A stretch of DNA of 64,000 bases, taken from Rhodoferax sp. (lineage in GTDB: Bacteria > Pseudomonadota > Gammaproteobacteria > Burkholderiales > Burkholderiaceae_C). Made by a program: the position numbers and the translations under genes. Every line of letters starts with the position of its first letter. The stretch's first letter is position 1. The notes under the pieces are model-generated. The model ran no database searches. It was given only the letters and a program-made list of their open reading frames with translations, and had not been told where the DNA came from. Of this stretch, positions 51,779-59,802 are shown piece after piece. Location of the stretch: contig NZ_JAQTXM010000030.1 of NCBI RefSeq assembly GCF_028688795.1, positions 1 through 64,000 of the forward strand, written 5' to 3'.

Positions 51779-53623
51779 TCATTTGCTGCGATAAAAACGT
51801 ATCAAATTGCGTCCAGCCACTTTGGCTTGATACATCGCGTCATCAGCCCATTTCAGGAGATTTTCCTGACTGGAGTCGTTGCCGATAAACAAGGTGACGC
51901 CAATGCTGGCTGTACAGCAATGCTCAATTTCTGTATCGCGCTTGATCGCGATGAAGTAAGGCCGGGACAAGGCCGCACGTATTTCTTCTGCAATGGCCTC
52001 GGCGCGTGATGTTGATTCTTCCTTATCCGTCGCCAGTTCACTGATCATGACAACAAATTCGTCGCCGCCGAACCGGGCAACAGTATCCATTTCGCGCACA
52101 CAACTCTTTAATCGACTGGTGACTTCTATCAACAGCAAGTCACCTGCCTCGTGCCCATACGCATCATTGAGCGGTTTGAAATTGTCCAGGTCAAGGAACA
52201 TCAGCGCACCGTAGTTCTTGCTGCGACTGCTGGACGCCATGGCCTGTTGCAGACGGTCTTTCAGCAATCTGCGATTAGGCAGATGGGTGAGCGGGTCGTG
52301 ATAGGCCAGTTGTTTGATGATGTCATCGGTCCGTTTGCGTTCGGTAATGTCCTGTACCAGCCCAGCCACGCGAACCACTCGCCCGCTGTCGTCACGCTCC
52401 GGGAAGCCCTTGACGAAGCAGGGGCGCTGCTCCCCGTCGGGCTGTACCGTCATCAATTCGATTTCATAGGGCGTGCCATTCGAGACGGCTTTGCTGACCG
52501 CATCAAACAGTATTTGCGTTGACTCAGGTGTGTACAACTCGCCTTGCCCCGCCAAATTGGGAACACCCAAGGCTGGGTCGCGGCCGAAAATCAGGAACAT
52601 CTCAGGCGACCAGGTGACGACATCGGTATCGACATCCCACTCGAAACTGGCCAAACGCGCCATGCTTTCGGTGCGCTCCAGCATGAGTTGCCGATGCTGC
52701 AAGGCTTTGACGGCTCGCTTGGCTGTGGTGATGTCCCGTGCAATTTTTGAAGCCCCCACCACGTGGCCGACATCATCGAGTATCGGCGATACCACGGCTG
52801 ATACATCAATGATTTGGCCACCCTTGCGGCGGCGAACGGTCTCAAAGTGACTCACTCTCTCCCCACACGCTATTCGCGAAACAATTTCAGCCTCTTCATC
52901 TGCCCGCTCAGGGGGAATCAACATCTTCAGTGGTTGGCCGACAGCCTCACTCGCTGTGTATCCAAATATCTTCTCGGCGCCGGGGTTCCAGTTTTCAATG
53001 ATGCCCTCCAACGTTATCCCGACAATGGCATCGTCCGATGACTGGATGATTGCCGCGAACTGCTGCAATTTTGTATTGGCTTGTTGCAAACGGAGCTTGG
53101 CGAGCCCCATTTCCCCAATCACTTTGGCCAGACGAGTGAAGAACCCCATCATTGCTTGAACTTGTTTTTCGGAAAATATGGGCGCTCGCGCCATGGCACC
53201 AAGATAGTCGCTTTCATTGAACCCAAATTCCTTGGCCTGACGGACAAAAAATGACTTGTCCGGTGGCTCAAAGAAGAACTGACCTGTAAAGAAGTTGGCG
53301 ATGTGTTCATCGGCAATGATGATGGGCACAGCAACGTCGACTAGACCGTTCTTGCATCGGTAGACGTTGTAGGCCGCCCCCTTGTTTAATTGACTGGCAA
53401 GCGTTGTGTCGCTTTCCTTGCAGCGCGCGCAGGTTGACGGATTAATGCGATGAAACTGGGTGCAGATGTCTTGCCAACCAGTTGCTATCAGCACGCGCCC
53501 CTCCAGATCGAGAACAGCAGTGACCGCGCCTGTGACTGCCGTGAAGTTCTCACATAAACCGCGAAGTTCGCCGATGTCTACTAACTCTGACAGATTCAAG
53601 TGAATTTCCTTCAGGAAGTGCAT
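51779..53623 (-). CDS. PocR-PAS-PAS-GGDEF diguanylate cyclase
   Basis: About 614 residues from the ATG at 53623; a GTG at 53680 is an alternative start. Domain order: PocR-type sensor (about 10-170; NPSTCARCKESDT and YRCKNGLVDVAVPI, with paired cysteines), PAS with heme- or ligand-like core (about 190-310, SSDDAIVGITLEGIIENWNP, FGYTASEAVG), second PAS (about 330-440, FGRDPALGVPN), and GGDEF (about 450-614). The motif is FGGDEFVV and an RxxD inhibitory site (REMD) precedes it by five residues, so it is probably an active, feedback-inhibited diguanylate cyclase. It is divergent from the chemoreceptor gene. Confidence 0.9.
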   Translation of the reverse strand: MHFLKEIHLNLSELVDIGELRGLCENFTAVTGAVTAVLDLEGRVLIATGWQDICTQFHRINPSTCARCKESDTTLASQLNKGAAYNVYRCKNGLVDVAVPIIIADEHIANFFTGQFFFEPPDKSFFVRQAKEFGFNESDYLGAMARAPIFSEKQVQAMMGFFTRLAKVIGEMGLAKLRLQQANTKLQQFAAIIQSSDDAIVGITLEGIIENWNPGAEKIFGYTASEAVGQPLKMLIPPERADEEAEIVSRIACGERVSHFETVRRRKGGQIIDVSAVVSPILDDVGHVVGASKIARDITTAKRAVKALQHRQLMLERTESMARLASFEWDVDTDVVTWSPEMFLIFGRDPALGVPNLAGQGELYTPESTQILFDAVSKAVSNGTPYEIELMTVQPDGEQRPCFVKGFPERDDSGRVVRVAGLVQDITERKRTDDIIKQLAYHDPLTHLPNRRLLKDRLQQAMASSSRSKNYGALMFLDLDNFKPLNDAYGHEAGDLLLIEVTSRLKSCVREMDTVARFGGDEFVVMISELATDKEESTSRAEAIAEEIRAALSRPYFIAIKRDTEIEHCCTASIGVTLFIGNDSSQENLLKWADDAMYQAKVAGRNLIRFYRSK

Positions 53624-53854
53624 CCGTATTAACTGTTGAATATTGTGCGCCAGAGTCCAATTCTTGACCAGTTTGCCCACTTATGCTTAACGTTTTTTTT
53701 TGGCGCTTGTTCTTTCTCAACATGAAATCACCTTGGGTGGCAATCGATCCAGGCAGAACTGCGCAGTACGATACTGGGGCTGAAATACCAATCCGTCATG
53801 GTTTTTGGTCGCTGCACCACATGGCAAACCGTGTCAATCTTGAAAGGGAATTTG
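53624..53854. other. Divergent regulatory region
   Basis: 231 bases between the diguanylate cyclase and chemoreceptor genes, with a run of T (ACGTTTTTTTTTGG) near 53691-53702. Promoters for both are expected here; I see no clear operator. Confidence 0.4.
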
Positions 53855-55471
53855 ATGAATAGTTGGAAAATCTCTAAACGGTTGAATCTGCTGATCGGCA
53901 TTTCGGTGCTGATCATGCTGATGCTGGCCGCTGTCAATTGGATCAGTCTGAACAAGCTTGATGCACTGCAAAAAGAGTCGCAGCGGCGCACGCAAGAGGC
54001 TGGCCAACTCAAGCATTTTTCGGCTTTGGGCGCGCAGGCCTACCGCATTGTGGCCGACACCTATATCAATCGTCAGTTCGATGAGGCCGCCAAAAAGTGG
54101 CAAACCATGTCGGTGCAGATTGATGCAGCCCTGGACTTTGCTGCCAAAGTCGCCGACACGGATCAGGAGCACCAGTGGACCCAGGAAGCCCGCAAGGCGA
54201 TGGTGGAGATGCGCACGCTCTACGCACAAACTTTTCTCCCCATGGCCAAGCGCGATGCACCACTGAGCGAGATCTCCGTGGTGGATGACCAGATGGACAA
54301 GTTGATTGACAAATACGATGAATTTGTCACTAAGGGTGCCACCAGCCTGCAAGCAGAGGCGGACGCTGCAACCACTGCGTTTGACGCTGGTGTCAGCACC
54401 ACACGCACCGTCAATATCGCCTCGGTCATCCTTGGCGGGCTGCTGCTGGTGGCGTTGGCCTTGGTGGTGTCGCGCAGCATCACCAACCAGTTGGGCATGG
54501 AACTGTACGAGGCAATAGCCGAGGCCCGCCATGTGGCGGCAGGGGATTTGTCCGAAATGAAGGTGTCTGGGCCGCACACGGCGAGCAGCCTTGCTGGCGC
54601 ACTAGATGCAATGCTGGTGACGCTGGTCACCACCGTGAAGAGTGTGCGTCAGGGTGCTGAAGGCGTGTCTACTGCCAGTGCTGAAATTGCTCAGGGCAAC
54701 AACGACCTGTCAGCGCGCACTGAGAGTCAGGCCAGCGCGTTGGAGGAGACAGCGGCGTCCATGGAGCAACTTAGCGCAACCGTCAAACAAAACGCTGACA
54801 ACGCACGCCAGGCCAACCAGCTAGCGCAAAGTGCATCCAACGTGGCAGTGCAGGGCGGCGAAGTGGTGGCTCAGGTGGTCAACACCATGAAGGGCATCAA
54901 CGACGCCTCACGCAAGATTTCTGACATCATCAGCGTGATTGACGGAATCGCCTTTCAGACCAACATTTTGGCGCTCAATGCAGCCGTGGAAGCCGCACGT
55001 GCAGGCGAACAAGGGCGCGGTTTTGCCGTGGTGGCCAGCGAAGTGCGCTCCTTGGCCGGACGCAGCGCAGAAGCCGCCAAAGAAATCAAGACCCTCATCA
55101 ACGCCAGTGTCGAGCGGGTGGCGCAAGGAACAGCCTTGGTAGACCAAGCAGGCAGCACCATGACCGAAGTAGTCAGCAGTATCCGGCGTGTAACCGACAT
55201 CATGGGCGAAATCAGTGCCGCCAGCAACGAGCAAAGCCTGGGCGTAAGTCAAATTGGTGAAGCTGTGACGCAAATGGATCATGCCACCCAGCAAAACGCC
55301 GCCTTGGTTGAAGAAACAGCAGCAGCGGCCAGCAGTCTGAACAGTCAAGCGCAAGATTTGGTGCAGACAGTTGCAGTGTTTAAACTTGACGGTGTGCACC
55401 AGACACCACAGCTTATAAAGCACGTTCATTCGCGGTTACTGACGAGTGGGAAACCTTTTGACGGCAGTTAA
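53855..55471 (+). CDS. Methyl-accepting chemotaxis protein
   Basis: 538 residues from the ATG at 53855 (ribosome binding site GAAAGGGA). Signal anchor [20 protein letters not shown], then a periplasmic 4-helix-bundle sensor (about 35-185), second membrane helix ([19 protein letters not shown]), HAMP (about 210-265), and the cytoplasmic signalling hairpin with [20 protein letters not shown] and [20 protein letters not shown]. Two glutamine/glutamate-rich methylation regions flank it. It ends without a NWETF pentapeptide. The ligand is unknown. Confidence 0.95.
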   Translation: MNSWKISKRLNLLIGISVLIMLMLAAVNWISLNKLDALQKESQRRTQEAGQLKHFSALGAQAYRIVADTYINRQFDEAAKKWQTMSVQIDAALDFAAKVADTDQEHQWTQEARKAMVEMRTLYAQTFLPMAKRDAPLSEISVVDDQMDKLIDKYDEFVTKGATSLQAEADAATTAFDAGVSTTRTVNIASVILGGLLLVALALVVSRSITNQLGMELYEAIAEARHVAAGDLSEMKVSGPHTASSLAGALDAMLVTLVTTVKSVRQGAEGVSTASAEIAQGNNDLSARTESQASALEETAASMEQLSATVKQNADNARQANQLAQSASNVAVQGGEVVAQVVNTMKGINDASRKISDIISVIDGIAFQTNILALNAAVEAARAGEQGRGFAVVASEVRSLAGRSAEAAKEIKTLINASVERVAQGTALVDQAGSTMTEVVSSIRRVTDIMGEISAASNEQSLGVSQIGEAVTQMDHATQQNAALVEETAAAASSLNSQAQDLVQTVAVFKLDGVHQTPQLIKHVHSRLLTSGKPFDGS

Positions 55472-55484
55472 AAACGCTCCATAT

Positions 55485-55539
55485 TAAATAGCTACTTGCG
55501 CATATATAAAAAGGGCTAGAGGCCAATTAGGCTTATAAC
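55485..55539 (+). repeat. Interspersed repeat, copy 9
   Basis: AATAGCTACTTGCGCATATA, AAAAGGGCTAGAGGCCAATT and GGCTTATAA. This is the clearest copy of the consensus. It lies between the chemoreceptor and hrpA. Confidence 0.92.
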
Positions 55540-55590
55540 TTGAGCTGCTCGTCAACCGGTCCCGGAGCAGCCATCGATAATGGCCGCCCA

Positions 55591-58500
55591 ATGTCTGAAC
55601 CTCTGAAAATCGAATTCCCCGAATCCCTGCCGGTCTCTGCCAAGCGTGAAGAGATCATGGCGGCTCTTACCCAGCACCAGGTCATCATCGTCTGCGGTGA
55701 AACCGGCTCGGGTAAAACCACACAGTTGCCCAAAATTGCCCTGAGCATGGGCCGTGGCAAGCTCAATTACCCACTCCAAAACGCGGATGGCTCGCGCGCG
55801 CCGCCGGGCAAACTCATTGGCCACACCCAGCCGCGCCGCATAGCCGCAAGCTCTGTGGCCAAGCGCATTGCCGAAGAGCTTCACACCACGCTGGGCGATG
55901 TGGTCGGCTTCAAGGTGCGGTTTCAAGACCGGCTGAGCCGGGACAGCTCCGTCAAGCTAATGACCGACGGCATTTTGCTGGCCGAAACCCAAACCGACCC
56001 GCTGCTGAAAGCCTACGACACCATCATCATTGATGAGGCCCATGAACGCAGCTTGAACATCGACTTTTTGCTGGGTTACCTGCGGCAAATCCTGCCACGT
56101 CGGCCCGACCTGAAAGTGGTGGTGACCTCGGCCACGATTGATGCAGACCGTTTTGCTGAGCACTTTGCCAGCCGACAAGGGCCAGCGCCCATCATCATGG
56201 TGTCGGGGCGCATGTTCCCGGTGGAGCAGCGTTACCGCCCGTTTGAAGAATCACGCGACTACGACCTGAACTCGGCAATCGCTGACGCGGTGGACGAACT
56301 CTGGCGTGACGCGCACAACAGCGGCGACATCTTGGTGTTTTTGCCCGGAGAGCGCGAAATCCGCGAGGCCGCTGACCACCTGCGTGGCCACCTGAGCCAT
56401 CAGCCGGTGTTCAGAGGTGCCGAAGTGCTGCCGCTGTTTGCGCGCCTGAGCCAAGCTGAGCAAGACCGAATTTTTGACGGCCACAACGGGCGGCGCATTG
56501 TGTTGGCCACCAATGTGGCCGAAACCTCGCTCACTGTGCCGGGCATACGATACGTCATAGACGCAGGCACGGCGCGCATGAAGCGCTACAGTTTCAGAAG
56601 CAAAGTGGAGCAGTTGCTGGTGGAGCCCATCAGCCAGAGCTCAGCCAACCAGCGCGCCGGGCGCTGTGGCCGTGTCGCCAACGGCATCTGCATCCGCTTG
56701 TATGACGAGAAAGACTTCAACAGCCGCCCCAAATTTACCGACCCCGAAATTCTGCGCAGCTCACTGGCCGGTGTGATTTTGCGCATGAAGTCGTTGCACC
56801 TGGGTGTGGTGGAAGACTTCCCGTTCATTGAAAAGCCCTCTGGCCGGGCCATTGCCGACGGTTACCAGTTGCTCAATGAACTCGGCGCGGTGGATGACGC
56901 CAACGAGCTGACCGGCATGGGCCAGGAGCTGGCCAAGTTGCCGCTTGACCCACGCGTGGGCCGCATGATTCTGGAGGCCCGCAGCCGTGAGGCGTTGGAC
57001 GAGGTGCTGGTGATTGCCTCGGCGCTGTCGGTGCAAGACGTGCGCGACCGGCCGATGGAAGCGCAGCAGCAGGCGGACCAGGCGCACGCCAAGTTTGACG
57101 ATGAAAAGAGCGAATTCAGCGGTTACCTGAAGCTGTGGAAGTGGATCAATGACGGCAAGGGTGGCGAAGGGCAGCACAAACTCAGCAACCGCCAATACGA
57201 ACAACTCTTGCGACAAAACTTTGTCAGCATGCGCCGGGTGCGTGAGTGGCGCGACATTTATTCGCAGCTGCACACGGTGGTGGCCGAGCACAAATGGCGG
57301 CTTAACACCAAGCCTGCCAGTTACGAGCAACTGCACCTGTCCATGCTGGCTGGTCTGCTGGGAAACATTGGCTGCAAGCTGGAAACTGACGGCGCCAATG
57401 GTGAGTATTTAGGTGCCCGCAGCATCAAGTTCTACCCACACCCCGGCGCGCATTTGGTTAAAAAGCCGGGCCGCTGGATTGTGGCCGCCGAGCTGGTTGA
57501 AACCACGCGCCTGTTTGGTCGCGGCATTGCCGCCATTGAGCCGCAGTGGTTGGAGCAGGTGGGGGCGCATCTTTTAAAGAAGCAGTTGCTCGACCCGCAT
57601 TGGGAAAAGAAATCGGCGGAGGTCAACGCGCTGGAGCGCGCCACGCTGTACGGCATCGTGATTTACAGCGGGCGGCGCATCAACTATGGCCGGGTTGATT
57701 TGGTGGGTGCGCGCGAAATCTTCATCCGCGAAGCCTTGGTCAACGGCCAGTGGGACACCAAATGGCCGTTTTTGGAGGCCAACCACAAGCTTGTCAAACA
57801 GGTGGAAGACCTGGAGCACAAAGCCCGGCGGCAAGACGTGCTGGTGGACGATGAGTTGATTTACGCCTTTTACGACCAGCAATTACCGCCTGATGTGTGC
57901 AGCGGCTACAGCTTTGACAATTGGTACCGCGACGCCTCCAAAAAACCCGAATACCTGATGCCGATGCCGGCACGCGGCGCGGCGCCTGTCGGCAACAGCA
58001 AACTGCTTCTGCTGACGCGTGAGGAACTGATGCGCCACGAGGCGGCAGGCATCACCACCCAGTCGTTCCCAAAAACCATCCGCCTGGGCGGTGTGGATTG
58101 CGCCGCCACCTATTTGCACGAGCCGGGTGACGCGAAAGACGGTCTGACCGTGACGGTGCCAATTTTTGTGCTGAACCAGGTCAACGAGGAACGTTGCGAA
58201 TGGCTGGTGCCCGGCATGCTCAAGGACAAGATTCAGGCGCTGATCAAAACCCTGCACCAGCGGCCCCGCTCGCGCCTGGTGCCCTTGCCTGAGAGCGCCA
58301 GCAAGATGGCCGAGGCCTTGAACGTGCCCGAAGTGTTTGGCCACGGTTCGCTGGTTGAAGCTGTGCTGAAGCTGGTGCGCCTGGCCACGGCCGTGGATGT
58401 GGCGCGTGCCGACATCAAGGTTGACATGTTGTCGCCGCATTTTTTCATGAACTTTCGGGTGGTGGATGAACATGGCCGACAGCTTGGCCATGGGCGCAAC

Positions 58501-59652
58501 CTGGGCGCCCTTAAGGCGGAACTTGGCGCACAGGCGCGCGGTGCGTTTCAGGCGCTGGCCGGGTTGAAGATGGCAAAGACCGCAGCTTCAACCCAAGAAT
58601 TTGTAACAAATCAGCCTCTAGCCCATATAGATAAAGCGCAAGCAGCTATTGATAGCGTAGCAGGTCAGGCCAGGCAGGGTGTCGGTTCAAACGCACACCA
58701 GAATAATATAATAAATCAGCCTGCAGCCCTTTTAGATAAAGCGCAAGTAGCTACAAATAAAATAGCAAACCAAGCCGCTGCCCGCTACACCGCCTGGGCC
58801 TTTGGCGAGCTGCCCGAGCTGCTGGAAATCCAGAAGGGCGGCCAAACGCTCATCGGTTACCCGGCCCTGCTGGACGCCGGTGACGCGGTGAGCATTGAGG
58901 TGTTTGACGAGCCTGACGTGGCCGCCGCCAAACACCGCGCTGGCCTGCGTCGCCTGTTTGCGTTGCAGATCAAGGACGCGCTCAAGTACCTTGAAAAAAA
59001 CGTGCCCGACCTGCAAAAAATGGCTGTGACCTACATGCAGGTCGGCAAAAATCCCGACGGTTCTGGCACTGGCGGCACGCTGGAAGAGTTGCGCGAGCAA
59101 ATCATCTCGGTGGCGCTGGACCGCGCTTTTTTGCTCGACCCGTTACCGACCGATGAATTTGCGTTCAAAAAGCGCGTGGATGAGGGGCGAGGGCGCTTGA
59201 CCTTGATCTGCACCGAGGTGGCGCGCCTGGCCGCCGCCATTTTGCTGGAATACGCCGTGGCCGCCCGCAAGATCAAAGACAGCAAAAACGCCCCCGAAGC
59301 CATGGCAGATGCAGCCCAACAACTGGCAAGGCTGATGCCCAAAAAGTTCCTCAGCGTCACGCCCTGGAGTGCGTTGCAGCACTTTGCCCGCTTCCAAAAA
59401 GCCATCACCGCTCGGCTGGAAAAATACCGAGCCGACCCGGCCCGCGACGGCGCCCGCCTGAAAGAGTTACAGCCGCTGGAGCAGCGTTACTGGCGCCTGG
59501 TGGCCGAGCGAAAAGGTGTTGTCGATGACCGCTTGCAAGAATTCCGCTGGCTGCTTGAGGAGTTACGCGTGAGCTTCTTCGCCCAGGAGCTGCGCACGCC
59601 GCAACCGGTGAGTGTGAAACGTCTGGAGAAGGCCTGGGCGCAGTTGGCGTGA
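55591..59652 (+). CDS. hrpA: ATP-dependent RNA helicase HrpA
   Basis: 1353 residues from the ATG at 55591. DEAH-box helicase: Walker A GETGSGKT (36-43), motif GHTQPRRIAASSVAKRI, DEAH in IIIDEAHERSLN (about 145), SATIDADRFAE, NVAETSLTVPGI and QRAGRCGR (motif VI). HA2 and OB regions follow (to about 690), then the long C-terminal DUF3418-type region typical of HrpA. Around residues 1005-1057 the protein contains two repeat-derived peptides, NQPLAHIDKAQAAID and NQPAALLDKAQVATN, encoded by two in-frame copies of the interspersed repeat. Otherwise the frame is intact. HrpA unwinds RNA and rescues stalled ribosomes on mRNA. Confidence 0.96.
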   Translation: MSEPLKIEFPESLPVSAKREEIMAALTQHQVIIVCGETGSGKTTQLPKIALSMGRGKLNYPLQNADGSRAPPGKLIGHTQPRRIAASSVAKRIAEELHTTLGDVVGFKVRFQDRLSRDSSVKLMTDGILLAETQTDPLLKAYDTIIIDEAHERSLNIDFLLGYLRQILPRRPDLKVVVTSATIDADRFAEHFASRQGPAPIIMVSGRMFPVEQRYRPFEESRDYDLNSAIADAVDELWRDAHNSGDILVFLPGEREIREAADHLRGHLSHQPVFRGAEVLPLFARLSQAEQDRIFDGHNGRRIVLATNVAETSLTVPGIRYVIDAGTARMKRYSFRSKVEQLLVEPISQSSANQRAGRCGRVANGICIRLYDEKDFNSRPKFTDPEILRSSLAGVILRMKSLHLGVVEDFPFIEKPSGRAIADGYQLLNELGAVDDANELTGMGQELAKLPLDPRVGRMILEARSREALDEVLVIASALSVQDVRDRPMEAQQQADQAHAKFDDEKSEFSGYLKLWKWINDGKGGEGQHKLSNRQYEQLLRQNFVSMRRVREWRDIYSQLHTVVAEHKWRLNTKPASYEQLHLSMLAGLLGNIGCKLETDGANGEYLGARSIKFYPHPGAHLVKKPGRWIVAAELVETTRLFGRGIAAIEPQWLEQVGAHLLKKQLLDPHWEKKSAEVNALERATLYGIVIYSGRRINYGRVDLVGAREIFIREALVNGQWDTKWPFLEANHKLVKQVEDLEHKARRQDVLVDDELIYAFYDQQLPPDVCSGYSFDNWYRDASKKPEYLMPMPARGAAPVGNSKLLLLTREELMRHEAAGITTQSFPKTIRLGGVDCAATYLHEPGDAKDGLTVTVPIFVLNQVNEERCEWLVPGMLKDKIQALIKTLHQRPRSRLVPLPESASKMAEALNVPEVFGHGSLVEAVLKLVRLATAVDVARADIKVDMLSPHFFMNFRVVDEHGRQLGHGRNLGALKAELGAQARGAFQALAGLKMAKTAASTQEFVTNQPLAHIDKAQAAIDSVAGQARQGVGSNAHQNNIINQPAALLDKAQVATNKIANQAAARYTAWAFGELPELLEIQKGGQTLIGYPALLDAGDAVSIEVFDEPDVAAAKHRAGLRRLFALQIKDALKYLEKNVPDLQKMAVTYMQVGKNPDGSGTGGTLEELREQIISVALDRAFLLDPLPTDEFAFKKRVDEGRGRLTLICTEVARLAAAILLEYAVAARKIKDSKNAPEAMADAAQQLARLMPKKFLSVTPWSALQHFARFQKAITARLEKYRADPARDGARLKELQPLEQRYWRLVAERKGVVDDRLQEFRWLLEELRVSFFAQELRTPQPVSVKRLEKAWAQLA
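58605..58654 (-). repeat. Interspersed repeat, copy 10, inside hrpA
   Basis: AATCAGCCTCTAGCCCATAT then AGATAAAGCGCAAGCAGCTATT, in reverse orientation relative to copy 9 and in frame with hrpA (encodes NQPLAHIDKAQAAI). It resembles copy 4 base for base over most of 42 positions. Confidence 0.9.
58703..58762 (-). repeat. Interspersed repeat, copy 11, inside hrpA
   Basis: AATCAGCCTGCAGCCCTTTT then AGATAAAGCGCAAGTAGCTACA. It differs from copy 10 at seven of 42 aligned bases, by eye, has the same length and phase, and encodes NQPAALLDKAQVAT. The start-to-start distance is about 100 bases. Confidence 0.9.
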
Positions 59653-59802
59653 CAGAGTTGTGCGCCGCCGTCGGCTCCGGACTTTGGGTGCCATGACAGT
59701 CCGGGTCCAATTCATCACAAGCCCTACGGAAACTGACAATCATCAACCGCTGAATTAGCCCTTGGTCTTTAAGATGACCCTGATGTGAAAAGGGGTTCAA
59801 TA
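59653..59802. other. Intergenic spacer
   Basis: 150 bases upstream of the P-type ATPase. GGACTTTGGGTGCCATGACAGTCC has weak inverted symmetry (GGACT/AGTCC). AAAAGGGG just before the start serves as ribosome binding site. No gene is seen. Confidence 0.5.

Noticed and set aside
55591..59652. Frameshift or pseudogene in hrpA because of the repeat insertions
   Set aside because: The frame stays open through both copies, and all helicase motifs are intact.
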